Assembly (NCBI GenBank): GCA_019188255.1
Contig: JAETXT010000006.1
Span: forward strand, 4,340,001 to 4,404,000
Length of the DNA: 64,000 nucleotides
Reading direction: 5' to 3'
From: Verticillium longisporum
Lineage: Eukaryota > Ascomycota > Sordariomycetes > Glomerellales > Plectosphaerellaceae
The position numbers were made by a program, and so were the translations under genes. This document shows, one piece after another, positions 11,810 through 23,440 of this stretch (its first letter is position 1; each line of letters begins with the position of its first letter). The notes beneath the pieces are model-generated. The model had not been told where the DNA came from. It saw nothing but the letters and a program-made list of their open reading frames with translations, and ran no database searches.

Positions 11810-14800
11810 TCAGCCCTCCGTTTCCGCGACCGCCGACTCGGGATCCCCCTCGCCAGCCTCTTCTGCAGGCGCCTCTTCGATAGCCAGGAGGCCAGCACCT
11901 CCCGGGTTTTGTTCAGCCTCGAGCTGCTTCACCTTCGTGTTGGTCATCTGGTAAACGAACTGTCCCAGGTGCTCAACGCCTTCCATACATGCTTCACCCG
12001 GCACCTCTCCGCTTTCTGAGGCGATAAGTCGCTGAGATGGCCACATTTCACCAGTGACCAGCATCAGTTTGTCCGGTCGCTGGAGGAGCTGCTCGAATGC
12101 TGGACGTAATTCATAGCATGCCTCAAAAACATCCCGCCGTCCCAAGATGTAGAGACCCAGACGAGCTCGCGAGAGAGCGACAGTCATGCGTCGGACGTCT
12201 CGCAAGTAGCCAACCCGAGACGTGCGTGTCAAGGACAAGATGATATCTAAACCAAATGTCAATTTGTGTTTGATCTGTATGGAAGACAATTATGAGGCAC
12301 TTACAGTCATTTTGTTCGCCCTGATACTTGTCGACAGTAGAGACGACACGTGGCCGTCCAAAGATGGCTTTGTTGCTGCATCTGTGTGCCAGTACATCAT
12401 TGACCAGGGCGCGCTGTCCAGCGTATGTCGTGAGAATGCTGATCTTTGACGCGGGATAGCCCAAAAGCCGCATGTATTGGTAGATGGCCACAGCGTATTC
12501 GGCTTCGCCGAGGTTCTGGATGAAATGAGGCGTTGGCTCTGCCTCGCCCTTTCCCTTGTAGTCGGGCACGTTGATAAATTGATAATCAAACTTGAAGCCA
12601 GCATTGGCCTTGAGGAACTCGTCGCTTGCTTGTACGTGAGGCAGGCTGTCCAGTTTAGGATACCTCCACTTGTACAAATTGGCAATCGCAGGTCGAGCTC
12701 GGCCCTGTTGATCAAGATTGATGGTCGGGACACCGAGTCGCACGAGTCGTGAGAAGAGCGACTGCTCAAGGTTAGCATAATGACGGAATGCGTGGCTCTG
12801 GATAACGGGCGAGTTCTGAAGATGATCGCCGCAGAGAACAACACGCTGTAAAAGATTCTGCCCGTCTTTTGGCTTCTGCATAGCCAATGGAAGGAAATTC
12901 TCTATTTCCGTAATCTGTGCAGCCTCTTCCATGACCACGTTGTCGTACCTGAAGCCGAGCGAGGCAATTTCTTCGCGCTTAATAGCAGCGTGTGTCGAGG
13001 TCATTGCAATAATACGTGCCTCATTGATGAGCAGGTAGTTGGACGTGTCTTTGTCCCTTCGAAGAATTTCGAACGGCAAGACATCAGCCAGCTCTGAGAA
13101 AATCTTGGAGATATGACGATAACACCCTTCGGCAATTTCCAGCGCCTTCTGGTGGTCCGCATCATCAGGAAAGAGGGGTTGAGGTGCTGTGGAGAAGAAC
13201 TTGTGGAAGGGGAAGGCTTCGATTACAGTGGCAGTCATAGCTGTCTCCGACTTTGCTGCTTCCATGAATTTGGCCCACGCAGGCTCAATGTAAACCGAGT
13301 TAAAGTAGCCAGCAGTCTCAGCAGAGTTGCCATGCGCACCGGGAGCACCAATACTGGATGCAAGAAGATTGACCTCTTGGAGATAGCGGTCACGGTTGTC
13401 CAGGAACGACTCGACGCGACCATGTTTGCTAAAGCTCCCCTCTGTGTAAAGATCTTCTTCTCCATGGCCTAGACGTAGCAAGTGGCGCTCATCAATGTCT
13501 AGAGCGATAATCTTGGCGAAGAGTTGGTTCAATGCCTGATTACTGTGTGCGATCAAGAGAGTCCTCTGCTCAGGGAAGTTGTGATAGATGTTGTTGATGA
13601 TTTGAGACGCAACGTCGGTTTTTCCTGTACCCGGTGGCCCAACAATGACCGTCAAGCCTGGCTGTGACCCGGATGTGATAGCCTCTATCTGGGCCGAAGT
13701 GAAGCGAACAGCATTCAGCTTCGGGGCGTCAACTGGGAAGGGACCCTCGTTCGGCGGCTTGTATGTGGACACTTTGACGGTTTCCACCTCTCCCAACAGT
13801 TGGGGCCCCGCGTCCCGTCTACGCTACTTGGTGGGTTCCGGTAGCAGTACAGCTGGCGTATCTGCGGCCTCCAGTACGTACGGCGGTCCGAAGCACCCTG
13901 ACGCAACGTCGTTAGGCTCAATGATTTTGCCAGGCAGGCGCGCAATAAGGTGTTGCCAGGCAAGAAAGGTCTCCCGATAGTCGAGCCTCCTGGCACGGTT
14001 GGGTCACTGCTTGTAGGTTGCACCGGCGGGAGCGCCATGTCCGAGGAATACTTCGTCAAGCCACGACGCGACAGGTACATCGGAGAGTGTCAGGCTGCGT
14101 ATAGACTCAAGCACCGGTTTGAAGTTGTTCTCTCGCCCACTCCGCCTCAGGATGACGTTGATACGTCCATAGACGGCAGGTTCGTTTTCACCCGTCAGTT
14201 CAGCATCTCTGGCGTAAGTACCAGCATCGAGTTTGAGGCGGAACGTGCGCTTCCCGTCGTGGCGGCCGTTGAGCTCCCGCGCGGTTCTGCCCTTATCGTC
14301 TGTGATCGCAATGACTTCTGCTGTCCGGATGGCCGTAACACCCAAGCGTTGGGCTTCCGAGGTGGTCCCTTCGCCATTAGCTGTGCCGTCGGAGGCCGTA
14401 GGTTCGATGGCCAACAAAAACACAACATCATCCGGACGAAGAGAGTCCCAATCTCGGCGGGTGCCCTCGGCGACTCGTCGATAATCTACAGTCAACTCTG
14501 CTCGTACAGTCGATGGCTTGTCGTCTCCGACTAGCGCAGGAACCACTTCTAGTATGCTGTAAAAAAAAAAAAGTCAATTTTTGCAGATACGTATTGAAAT
14601 GGCACCAAACACTTACGAAACTTTAGATGCCGGCAGGGCCATCTTTGAAGAGCCTAAAAATTTGACTTCGCCAGGTTTCGGTGCCTCAGGACGGAGTCGC
14701 CTCACCGCAGTCTCAACGTCCTTTCGAATTCCGTAAAAGGCCTCTGATCGGTAAAGCGTCAGAGACCTCCAGAGAAAGTCGCCCACGGAAAGGTATTGCA

Positions 14801-16323
14801 GGTTCAGTTTCGGCATCGCAAGAGGATGAGTTCCATCATACTTTTCGGCTCGGATAAGGTTGCTTTCGAATAAAGAATTTTCCGTGGGAACCAGGCTGAG
14901 GTTTTGGGCGATCTGCTGGAAGGTTTTCCGTCCCTCGTAATTGGAAAGGAGGATCTCGACAAGGAAGCTGTCCTTGTCAAATACTGATTCCAAGCCCGCG
15001 GGGTAACTGGTGCGTAGGCTCAGTAAGCCTACGAGCCGTTCTAGTTCCGCCCGAGGCAGAGGTTCCAGAAGAGCTGCAAGATCCTTCCTTTTGTCGATTG
15101 AGCCCACATTAGAGAGCGCGAGAACCAGCAACTTGTCTTGGAAGTGCTTCATGCATACTCTTTGCAGTCGTCCGATCGCAGCGCAATGTTTCTCGTACGC
15201 CTCCGTCTGACTTAGTTGTGCTCCGGTTTGGTCATCGATTGTAAAGTACGCATAGTGACTTAAGAGCACATGCAAGTCCCGGAGAAGGCCATTGTCTTCG
15301 TCGTTCAGCATAGGCGAGAGCCGCATAGCCGGCAAGAGATGCAAATCAGCTAGCAGCGTATTGACATATCTTCGAGTCGGCAACTGACTGAGAAGATCTG
15401 TGAGGAACTCGACGAATCGCTCACAGTATAGTATGTGTTCTGTGCTACTTTAGTCAAAATTCCGCAGAACAGGGTGCGACCTTACTTACCAGGCTTCGTG
15501 TCTTCATCGTACAATCGTTTCAAGAAGTCCAACACAAGCGTGTACAGCCAGGAGCGCTCGAAGCGCAGACGTGCCTTAGTGACTTCGTCTGCTGCATCGT
15601 GCCTCTTCGCGGCTGCCCTCCATGCCTTCCTGACATGGGGATATTGCTCCAGCTTCGTCTCCCTGAGCGTGTCTGTCGAAAGATTGTGCCAAATGGATAT
15701 TGAGACCAACGGCGCGCACTCTTTCCGCACAATAGCGCAGTCCAGACTCTGGAAGGCTGATATGAGGAATGACAGTAGATGGCTTCTGATGGTCGGGGAG
15801 AGGGTATGATCCAGGGTCATGGTCAGAACCCGGCGGAAAAGACCGGAAAATTCGTCTGGTCGATCTTCGAATATTGTCCATGACTCAAGCTGCTCCCTTC
15901 GTTTGACGTTCACGAGCAGAACGATCAGGATGACATGGTGGTTGGAAGAGTCGTCGGAGTAGCCAGGCCACAGATAACTACATCGAGGCACAGATTAGCT
16001 TAGCTGTGACATGATGGAACCAGACATCTCACGGACCTCTCGAGCGTCTGGAGTCCCTCAAGAACAAGCAACGACTTGTCTGGGAAATTGTCCCGCTCCA
16101 GAATCGACCATATATCCTTTTTGAGTATGTCGTTCTTGACCTTGACGACCGAGCCCTTCTTTCTGGGTTTCAACCAGTGTTTTCGCGCCAACTGAGCAAA
16201 CTCATTCTCGACTTCGATCTCGGAAACAGTAGGTCGATCACCACCGACCGCTGCAGCTTCTGATGGCGCCTGATCCTTGGGCTGGGATGCCGCCCCCTTC
16301 TTCTGTCGCTTGGCTGTCGGCAT
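11810..16323 (-). CDS. AQR: Intron-binding protein aquarius (AQR/Cwf11), SF1 RNA helicase, with two in-frame stops
   Basis: Spliceosomal SF1 helicase that binds intron RNA upstream of the branch site. Exons, 5' to 3', are 16323-16037, 15977-15490, 15439-14617, 14556-12305 and 12246-11810. The phases close exactly at 1429 codons. The N-terminal armadillo-like half includes SNHHVILIVLLVNVKRRE. The helicase core has Walker A GPPGTGKT, THSNQALNQLF-like AHSNQALNQLF, a Walker-B-like MEEAAQITEIENF, LDQQGRARP, TTVDKYQGEQND-like STVDKYQGEQND, and SRARLGLYILGRR (motif VI). In-frame stops lie at 14004-14006 (TGA, within YKQ*PNR) and 13824-13826 (TAG, within EPTK*RRRD). Both sit in sequence that otherwise aligns with the family. 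The first donor is GTCCGT, unusual but required by phase. Confidence 0.93.
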
Positions 16324-16933
16324 TGTTGAGCTCCTACTGCTCAGACCTGGGCAATGAACTCAACTCGCACTTGCATATCGCGAACTGAGGATCGGCTTGT
16401 ATCGCGAGCTGTCGGCTAGATGTTGCGACAAGGTGACGATTGGCGAGACAAGAGATGATGGCAAATGTCGTTGTTGACGTCTTTAGAAATTTCAGCCTCG
16501 TCAAAGTCCCACGCGACCGGGTCGCGACTGGTGGGTTATCTGGCGGTTCAATGGCGTCGATCGTGCAGGGGACTCTGTCAGTAGCCGCCCCACTGCCGGC
16601 CAATTTATGCATTTAAAAGCTTGAAATATACCTCCTACTGTGCTTGCAGAGCTCCACCCTCAACTGGACCTCAATTGGCACATGGTTCTTGTAGCCTCGC
16701 CATCCTGTTGTTTCTTGTTCAGACACTGTGATTGCGACACCTTCCACGGCACCTGAACCCTGACATCGCGAAGCGCACGACGCTCTGGAAGCTGTGAAAA
16801 CCCTAATCAAAGTCGGGAACTTCGCTGATCGCCTTCTCCATATACTTTCTTGGCTAATGTCGGTGCGCCGTACCGGCAGCGGCTCAACAACGACCAACTC
16901 TCGTTCTCGACATCTGCTGCACCGACAATCACC
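16324..16933. promoter_or_regulatory. Shared divergent promoter of AQR and THO1
   Basis: 610 bp between the start codons of two head-to-head genes, AQR on the minus strand and THO subunit 1 on the plus strand. No TATA box or repeat stands out. Short open frames here carry no domain. Shared regulation is inferred only from geometry. Confidence 0.6.
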
Positions 16934-19682
16934 ATGCCAGGAACAATCGTCAGCGATGGGCGCGTGTCCACAGTAGCCGATGTTTCGGCTGTACTGAGCG
17001 ACCTTCTCGACCGTGCAAGAGGAACGAAACCTCCACGATCGAGCCAGCGCTTCAAAAGTCCGACCTTGGAAACGACATTGATAGGATAACCGCCATCTTT
17101 GCCGATGGCCGTGGTGCTGAGGCTACTGAGAGCGCGGCGCAACAGAGTCAAGACAAAATCCGACAGTTTGCCGTCATCGAAACCGCTGTCCGCGATCTCT
17201 TCAAAACCCTGGTCGTGAGTCGGGCGTCTGTGACCAATCTGGCCCTTTGACTGACGTGTCCCGTAGTTCAACACAAAGATCGAATCCCCGGAGTTTGTGC
17301 AGCTTTGGAACCTCTTCGACATCGTTTCTATACTCTCCGATAACGGATCGTGCGACCCTGCGCTGCTCTTCTGGATGGTCGAAGAGCTTCTCGACAGTCA
17401 AACGATCGCCGGCTGCCGTAAGATCTTCGATTTCCTCGAGTCCAGGCGCGAAAGGATTACCTCGAGCCATTTTAAGCAGAAGCAACTGGTGATCCTGCGA
17501 ACTTGCAATGAGTTACTACGCCGTCTTTCTCGCGCCGAAGACACGGCTTTCTGTGGTCGTGTCTTTATCTTCATGTTCCAGAGCTTCCCCTGGGAGACCG
17601 AAGCTCCGTCAATTTGCGCGGCGAATACCACGTGGAAAATGTAACAGCATACGATCAATCAACGGCACCAACGGATCCTGACGCGGACAAGATGGAAGTT
17701 GATAAAGATGCGGCTGCTGTACCCGACACGAACAAGCAAAGCTCTCAAGACGGCGCTGTGAACGCTGATGCTCTGTATCCAGTCTTTTGGTCGCTTCAGG
17801 AAAGTTTCAGTCAGCCCAAGAAGCTGTTTGATATGACGAACCTAGAGGGATTCAAGCAAGGCCTAGAAGCGACGGTCAAGGCATTCAAAGTGGTCCAGAA
17901 AGAGCAGGGCAGCAGACCACCCAAAGCTGCCGACAGTGGTGCAAGCGGTACCAAGCGGAAGCGCAACCATGACGACCAGGGAGATCAGTCGAATGCATTC
18001 AACCCGAAATACCTCACCAGTCAAGACCTTTTCGAGCTCGAAATCAGCGACCTGTCGTTTCGAAGAAACATTTTGGTCCAGGCCTATATCATACTTGAGT
18101 TTCTGCTCTCACTCTCAGCCAAGGCGAAAGAGAAGCTCGCAACGATCAAAACGCAAAACAAGTCTGTCATGTACATGGACCAGACTTTGAGCGAAGAAGA
18201 TGTAGGTATTCAAAGACTTGTTCTGGTTTGGAATTGGCTGACTGGGTTGCTTAGACGAAATGGGCGAGTGACATGAAAGAGGCTGTGGAGGACGGCCTGA
18301 AACAGGGCAGCGACGGACCGCATTACCATCGTATGGTGGAGACAGTGCTGGTTAGGGACCGCAACTGGATACGATGGAAGATGGAGGGCTGCCCTCCGAT
18401 CGAGCTGCCCCCCTCTCGCCAGAGACATGGTCGAAGGCCCAGGATGAGCTTTACTCCATCACAAGGAACAAGCGCATGAAGCCGCCCATGGGCTCGCTGC
18501 CTCTGGACTTTATGCAGGACGAGGACGACGAGAAGGCTCTCGACAAACTCAGGGCACCTGATCGATACGAACTTCCTGAGCTTGAGAGTTTCAAGAGGAA
18601 GATTGCGGATGACGACTTTGAGATTGAGATGCCGACGAATGACGAGACGAAAGCAGCAGCGATCGAGTCCAAAGCGAGCAAGAGCTGGCGTGCCTTGCGG
18701 ATAGCGGCAAGGTCGAGACTGGGTCTATTTGACAAAATCAGCGCCCCAGAATAGATACACGCCATTTTTGGCGAAAACGAAGACCCTGATGCGGCCCCTG
18801 AACCCGAAGCAGCGCCGGAACAAAAGGCCGTTCTCCCCACCGACCAGCGACCCGTTGTCATCTCAGGCCCTCCTGGCGTGGGCAAGTCAGCGACTACTGA
18901 GGTTCTACTCAGCCGCCAACCGGGAGCATTCGCACAGGTCGTTCGCCACACAACGCGCAAACCCCAAGACGGCGAGGTCGCGGGGCGAGATTTCCTTTTC
19001 GTCGACAAGCAGACCTTTGATATGCAGCGCGACGGCGACGTTTTGATCGAGTACACTACGATGGACGGAGACGACTATGGCACCAGTCGCAAGACGATTG
19101 ATGGGATCGTCGCAAGCGGCAAGGTGCCGATCCTGCACATGGACCAGGAGGTAAGTCGCGTCGTCATGGATTTTCCCCCTCCACCGTCTCATCAGTCCCT
19201 CACGCTAATTTTCCAATCAGGCGACGGAGCAGGCCAGGAGTTTCGGTTTCGAGGCTCGCTTTGTCCTTCTCCTTCCACCAAACCAGGAGACTGTGGAGGC
19301 GCGGCTCACAGCCGCCGGGAAAAGCGAGGACGCCGTCAAGGCCACAGGAGCCGCTGCCGCTCCTTATCTCGCCGAGGGATCCACACTCAAGGAAGGGTTT
19401 GACGAGGTGCTCGTGAATGAGGAGCTCGACGCCACATTCAAGGCCTTGGAGACGTTTATTTACGGAACCGAGCAGGGAGTCTTGGAGCCGGAGAAGACAG
19501 ACGAGAAGCCAACCGAGGAGACGGAGGCGCAGACAGAAGACAAGTTGAGTGAGGATGCTCCTGCAGCCGCGGCAAACAATGACGAAGATGATGCTGTCAT
19601 GGCTGACGCGGCGCCGGCAGCCGAGGACGCAGACAAGGCACAGGAAGGTTTGGGGGAGTCGAGGCCTTCGGCTGCGACGTGA
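16934..19682 (+). CDS. HPR1: THO complex subunit 1 (Hpr1/THOC1) continuing into a guanylate-kinase-like domain
   Basis: THO/TREX couples transcription to mRNP assembly and export. Exons are 16934-17214, 17267-18201, 18255-19150 and 19221-19682, 858 codons when repaired. The THOC1 part runs from MPGTIVSDGR to about codon 572. It includes LWNLFDIVSILSDNGSCDPA, the FELEISDLSFRRNILVQ block and MGSLPLDFMQDEDDEKALDK. An acidic Pro/Glu/Ala linker follows, then a full-length guanylate-kinase-like fold: P-loop GPPGVGKS, HTTRKPQDGEVAGRD, EYTTMDGDDYGTS, ILHMDQE and RFVLLLPP. It ends in a Glu/Ala-rich tail. Frame losses occur at 17027-17029, 17587-17590 and 18408-18413. An in-frame TAG lies at 18752-18754 just before the linker. 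No in-frame ATG lies between that TAG and the P-loop, which argues for one fused protein. Confidence 0.85.
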
Positions 19683-20345
19683 CCAGGGCGAAAGGGGCCA
19701 TTTGGATGGGCTGTAGAGACAGGCTTGGTGTGAAGCGGTGCAACCGCGAAAAAGAACAATTGATACCCCCCTACAGAGCCGCCCTTCGGCCATGGATCAT
19801 GGTGACGCGTCATGTGAAACATCGTTAATTCAACTCTTGCTCTTTCTGTGTCTCGCCCACGGTATCATGCTATGTAAAATCTTCTGGATGGCAAAATCTT
19901 TCAGTAACTGGTATGTGTAATGTGGTGATGCCATGCAAACAATCCTCCGCCACACCAATATCACTATGCTTCCTAACCACTGCGACACAACGCCTTCATG
20001 GCTGGAGACCGTCGGGACTAGCCGACTTGCTGCCCTAGTCAATATATCCAGAAAGAGAGATGATATGACAGTCTTGAAGCCCCCAAAATTGCAAACGTCG
20101 CCATGTGACCGTCGGCGGGTTTGGAGAAAAATCAGGACGAGCGGGGGTTAACAGCTAATCCCCACCAGCTTCAGAGGATGCGACACTCTGAGAGAGACCT
20201 GGCCGGCCGTCAATAAAGTGGCCCCTGATATATGATCACCTTAGCCCGTTGATTCTTTGAACAAAAGACTAACGAGGGCCCAGGGGGGAACAGCAAGAGG
20301 GCTGCGGTGTAAAACCGCCACGGAGTAAAGAAGGGCAGGGCTGGC
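19683..20345. other. Convergent 3' intergenic region
   Basis: About 660 bp between the converging THO1 fusion gene and the RING/LON gene. Nothing beyond probable 3' untranslated sequence is seen. Confidence 0.5.
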
Positions 20346-22016
20346 TTACCACCTATTGGCTTCCCACTCAAGGACCCAGGCGCAGCAGATTTTGAGTCGT
20401 TCGCGAACACTCTGTGTTCCTAGTAACCTGTACTTCTCGGGTTCCTTGGCGGGAAGAATGCTGGCAAACCACCAGGGGAACTGGGCTGCGTCAACAGGGC
20501 ATTCCCCATAGATTGTAAGTATGCGCTGGGCAAGCCAGGGAACACTCTGCTGGCTCATCCTTTGCACAAATGAAACGGCAAAGTCGAGTAAATCCCGGGT
20601 AGGCATCCTCGCAAGATCCTCCGTCGTCGTTGTCACTCTGGGTGGCGTCCCTGAGCCACTACGTTGCGATGTGTTGCTGGCGACACGTTGCAAAGATGAG
20701 TGTCGAATTTCTTGGGCTTCAAGCTCTTCTTCTTCAGCGATGCTGACGTCGTCGATCCGACCAATCTTGCCGACAATGTAGCCATCGAGGACCCCGTGCC
20801 TCACAACCTTGAAACGGGATATGCCAATGGTTTCGATCAAGCTGCGGCCGTCTGGGAAATATTCCGCATTCACGATGCGGAGAAGTGTACCGTACTCAAC
20901 AAACGGAGCGTCGTCTGCATGCCGTGGTCGTCGCGGCATAACCATTCCAAATGTCCGATCACCTTCCAACGCACGTCTAATCATGAGTCGATACCTTGGC
21001 TCAAAGATGTGAAGGAACGTTGGCATCATTGGGAATGCCAGCGTACAGACGAAGACGGGAATGTCAAACTCTCGGTGTCGATTCAACGCCTCAGCCGCTA
21101 GGGCATCTCCTCGGGTTAGCACAGCATCAGCCCAGAAAGTGTTGATTATCTTCGACAGGCTTTCATTGGATGGGCATGATTGTCGATGCAGTAAAGGGCT
21201 GATTGACAAGGCTCTCCTACAGATCGGGCAGTAGAGTGAGTGGTCGAGGACGCGGTGGAGGCACGAACGGCAGAAGGTGTGACCACAAACCGTCGTCAAA
21301 GGATCATAGAAGAGTGCGTAACAGACCTGGCAGTCCATCTCGGTGCGTACCGACTCCTTGACTTGCATAAAGACAGCCTCGTCGACGAGAGCCGCCTCAT
21401 CACCAGTCAGGGAAACCTCGGCAAACGACACCTCTGCAGCATACTTCAGCTCGCCCTGTTCAGCCAGAGTGTATGTGGCGACGAGCTTCCCTCCTCTGAC
21501 CAATGTGGATTTGTGATTCCTCTCCGCCATGGAGCTTAAGCCCGCGACCGCCCATTCGTCTTCGTCTTGTATCGATACGTTCGTGAGAATGCTGTCTAAG
21601 GCCTCGAGGCCTTGGCCCTGCAATATGGCGTTCCTGAAGTGATCGATTGCTTTGCTCAAAACGACATCCGCGCTGGTATCGCTCAGGGCGTGTTGTTTGC
21701 CACATTCGGGAAAGGGGCAGTCGAAACCCTGGAGGCGGGCTGGCGTCGCGGGGTAGGAGATGTGTTCCCTCGTGCGCGTCTCTGGCAGGCATTCTCGACA
21801 AAGACTGCGACCGCAGGGCAGCGTAACCGGGTCGTTCAGGGGGTATGAACATTTTCGGCACTGTATCAGACGAATGACGGCGCGCACCTGGTCGGCCAGG
21901 ATGGGCTTGCTTGTGGTTCCATGTGACTTCTCACCGTCCGCCTCGTGGGCAGGATGGGAGGTCAGGTCGGACGGCCTACTCTCGACGGCTTCTGGCGTTT
22001 CGGAGGACATGAACAT
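20346..22016 (-). CDS. RING finger and LON N-terminal domain protein (LONRF-like)
   Basis: Single intact exon of 556 codons. Residues 53-105 form a first RING-like finger (CRKC..CGRSLCREC..CPFPECG). Residues 229-266 form a clear RING: CQVC, CGHTFCRSC, CPIC. Residues from about 320 to 530 are a LON substrate-binding domain (VFVCTLAFPMMPTFLHIFEP, GTLLRIVNAEYFPDGRSLIE). It lacks the AAA+ and protease domains of Lon. Family knowledge suggests a cytosolic E3 ubiquitin ligase acting in protein quality control. Fungal copies are often labelled ATP-dependent protease CrgA, which the missing ATPase does not support. Two ATGs lie two codons apart (22014-22016 and 22008-22010); the first is used. It converges with the THO1 fusion gene. 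Confidence 0.9.
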   Translation of the reverse strand: MFMSSETPEAVESRPSDLTSHPAHEADGEKSHGTTSKPILADQVRAVIRLIQCRKCSYPLNDPVTLPCGRSLCRECLPETRTREHISYPATPARLQGFDCPFPECGKQHALSDTSADVVLSKAIDHFRNAILQGQGLEALDSILTNVSIQDEDEWAVAGLSSMAERNHKSTLVRGGKLVATYTLAEQGELKYAAEVSFAEVSLTGDEAALVDEAVFMQVKESVRTEMDCQVCYALFYDPLTTVCGHTFCRSCLHRVLDHSLYCPICRRALSISPLLHRQSCPSNESLSKIINTFWADAVLTRGDALAAEALNRHREFDIPVFVCTLAFPMMPTFLHIFEPRYRLMIRRALEGDRTFGMVMPRRPRHADDAPFVEYGTLLRIVNAEYFPDGRSLIETIGISRFKVVRHGVLDGYIVGKIGRIDDVSIAEEEELEAQEIRHSSLQRVASNTSQRSGSGTPPRVTTTTEDLARMPTRDLLDFAVSFVQRMSQQSVPWLAQRILTIYGECPVDAAQFPWWFASILPAKEPEKYRLLGTQSVRERLKICCAWVLEWEANRW

Positions 22017-22934
22017 AGGCGCGCTGCCAGCGCGGGGCGGCCAAGGCAGGGCGCTGCCAGACGGCGTGGGGGTATCCGGGAGCCTGGCCGGTGTAAAGCA
22101 GAGTCGATCCCAAGGGGTTGCCGTAGAAGGACTGCTATCCTTCGACCTGTTGTTTTTGGGAAAGGGCGGGACTGCCAGCGTCGTCCAGTCAAGACGTTGG
22201 TGTTGTATGTTGTATGTTGTATAAAGAGGCGGAAATATTATGGGAGAGCGGGTTCGTTTTCCGGCAGCGTTTCACGTCCGGTGAAGACAGGCAAGAGTAG
22301 CCAGGAATAGACGGAGCTGGCCTGGGGCTGTCGAGTTCATGTATGGGAGACGGGGGGGGTGATCAATGAGGGTTACACCAGGAGCAGCGGATCCCATGAT
22401 GCTCGAGGCGTGGGAGACTTGTAAATGTACAGGGTGTGGAATGATCAAGAAGGGAGCACTGGCAGCGTGCCGATGGGACCGGGAGGCAGGTAGTAGCAAC
22501 CAGCGGCAAAGGGCAGGGTTGCGAGGCGGAAGCATTCGCTTCCAAGGGGTAAAGAGTCGTCATACATAAAGGATGGTTTGCCAATCAGGAGGGTGCTGGT
22601 GCTAAAAGCAGGTTGAAAAGCGTCGGGTGCGTGGTGCGCGTGTGGTCTTGGTGCGATAGCGGGCGGGCACCAACTCTGGCGACGGGTGGGTGGGTTGTGC
22701 GCTGTCGAATCGACAGTGGCCTGGGGGGAGTGCATGAGGTCAACGAAGCCAAGTGGATCGGTCTTGGACGAGACTGGGAACCGTGACCCTGGAGGTACCA
22801 GGCCCGACGAGGGAAGGCGTCGGCCGAAGCCAGCATGCCCCGCCAACGTACTCGGTACTGATTCAGGGCGAAGCCTTCCAGCAGCCTGCCGCCCTCGTGC
22901 ACTCGCCCACACTGCTGAGCCAGCCCACAGGGCT

Positions 22935-22969
22935 CCTACCCAGGTAGGAGGTACCTACCTTAGGTACCC
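22935..22969. repeat. TACCTA/TAGGTA motif cluster
   Basis: Contains CTACCCAGGTAGG followed by GGTACCTACCTTAGGTACC, two overlapping near-palindromes built from TACCTA and TAGGTA. The same words recur at 10264, 47617, 52463 and 53420. Confidence 0.6.
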
Positions 22970-23426
22970 AAGGCACAAAAGCCCGCGCCACAGAAGACTT
23001 TCCTGGTGCAGGTGTCAGCAAGCAGACTGCCGCCTTGGTGACATTTGGGGCGACCGGACCCTGGTACCCTTCCACCCACCCTGGCGCGTCGAAAGGAAAA
23101 CCCAGCCTTGCAGCGGCTGTTGACCCTAAACGTACCTAGTGTCCAACGGGTTCCTCCATTTTCATTCTTGGTGAAGCGGGAGAATGCTGGTGATTGGAAA
23201 GCTGGTTTACAGTTGCTCGTGCAGATCACGCAATGGCCGGTTTCCTCGCTGTACCGTGGGTGCCTACATTCGTTCAACTGGCGCCCAGCTCAACGGTTCC
23301 CCACGCCAGACGGCCAAAGCACATATGTGTGTCACAGGAGGCTGTCAGACATGATTTTCAGGGTCCCTGTGTACAGAGAACCCTTTGCGTTGAGAGGTCG
23401 CTCCCGAACCAAACTGATTCACGATG

Positions 23427-23440
23427 TCATGACGTCATGA
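23427..23440. promoter_or_regulatory. Perfect palindrome with a CRE/ATF core
   Basis: TCATGACGTCATGA is a 14-nt perfect palindrome centred on TGACGTCA, the established CREB/ATF bZIP site. It lies about 1.4 kb upstream of the LONRF-like start. Its use is unproven. Confidence 0.45.
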
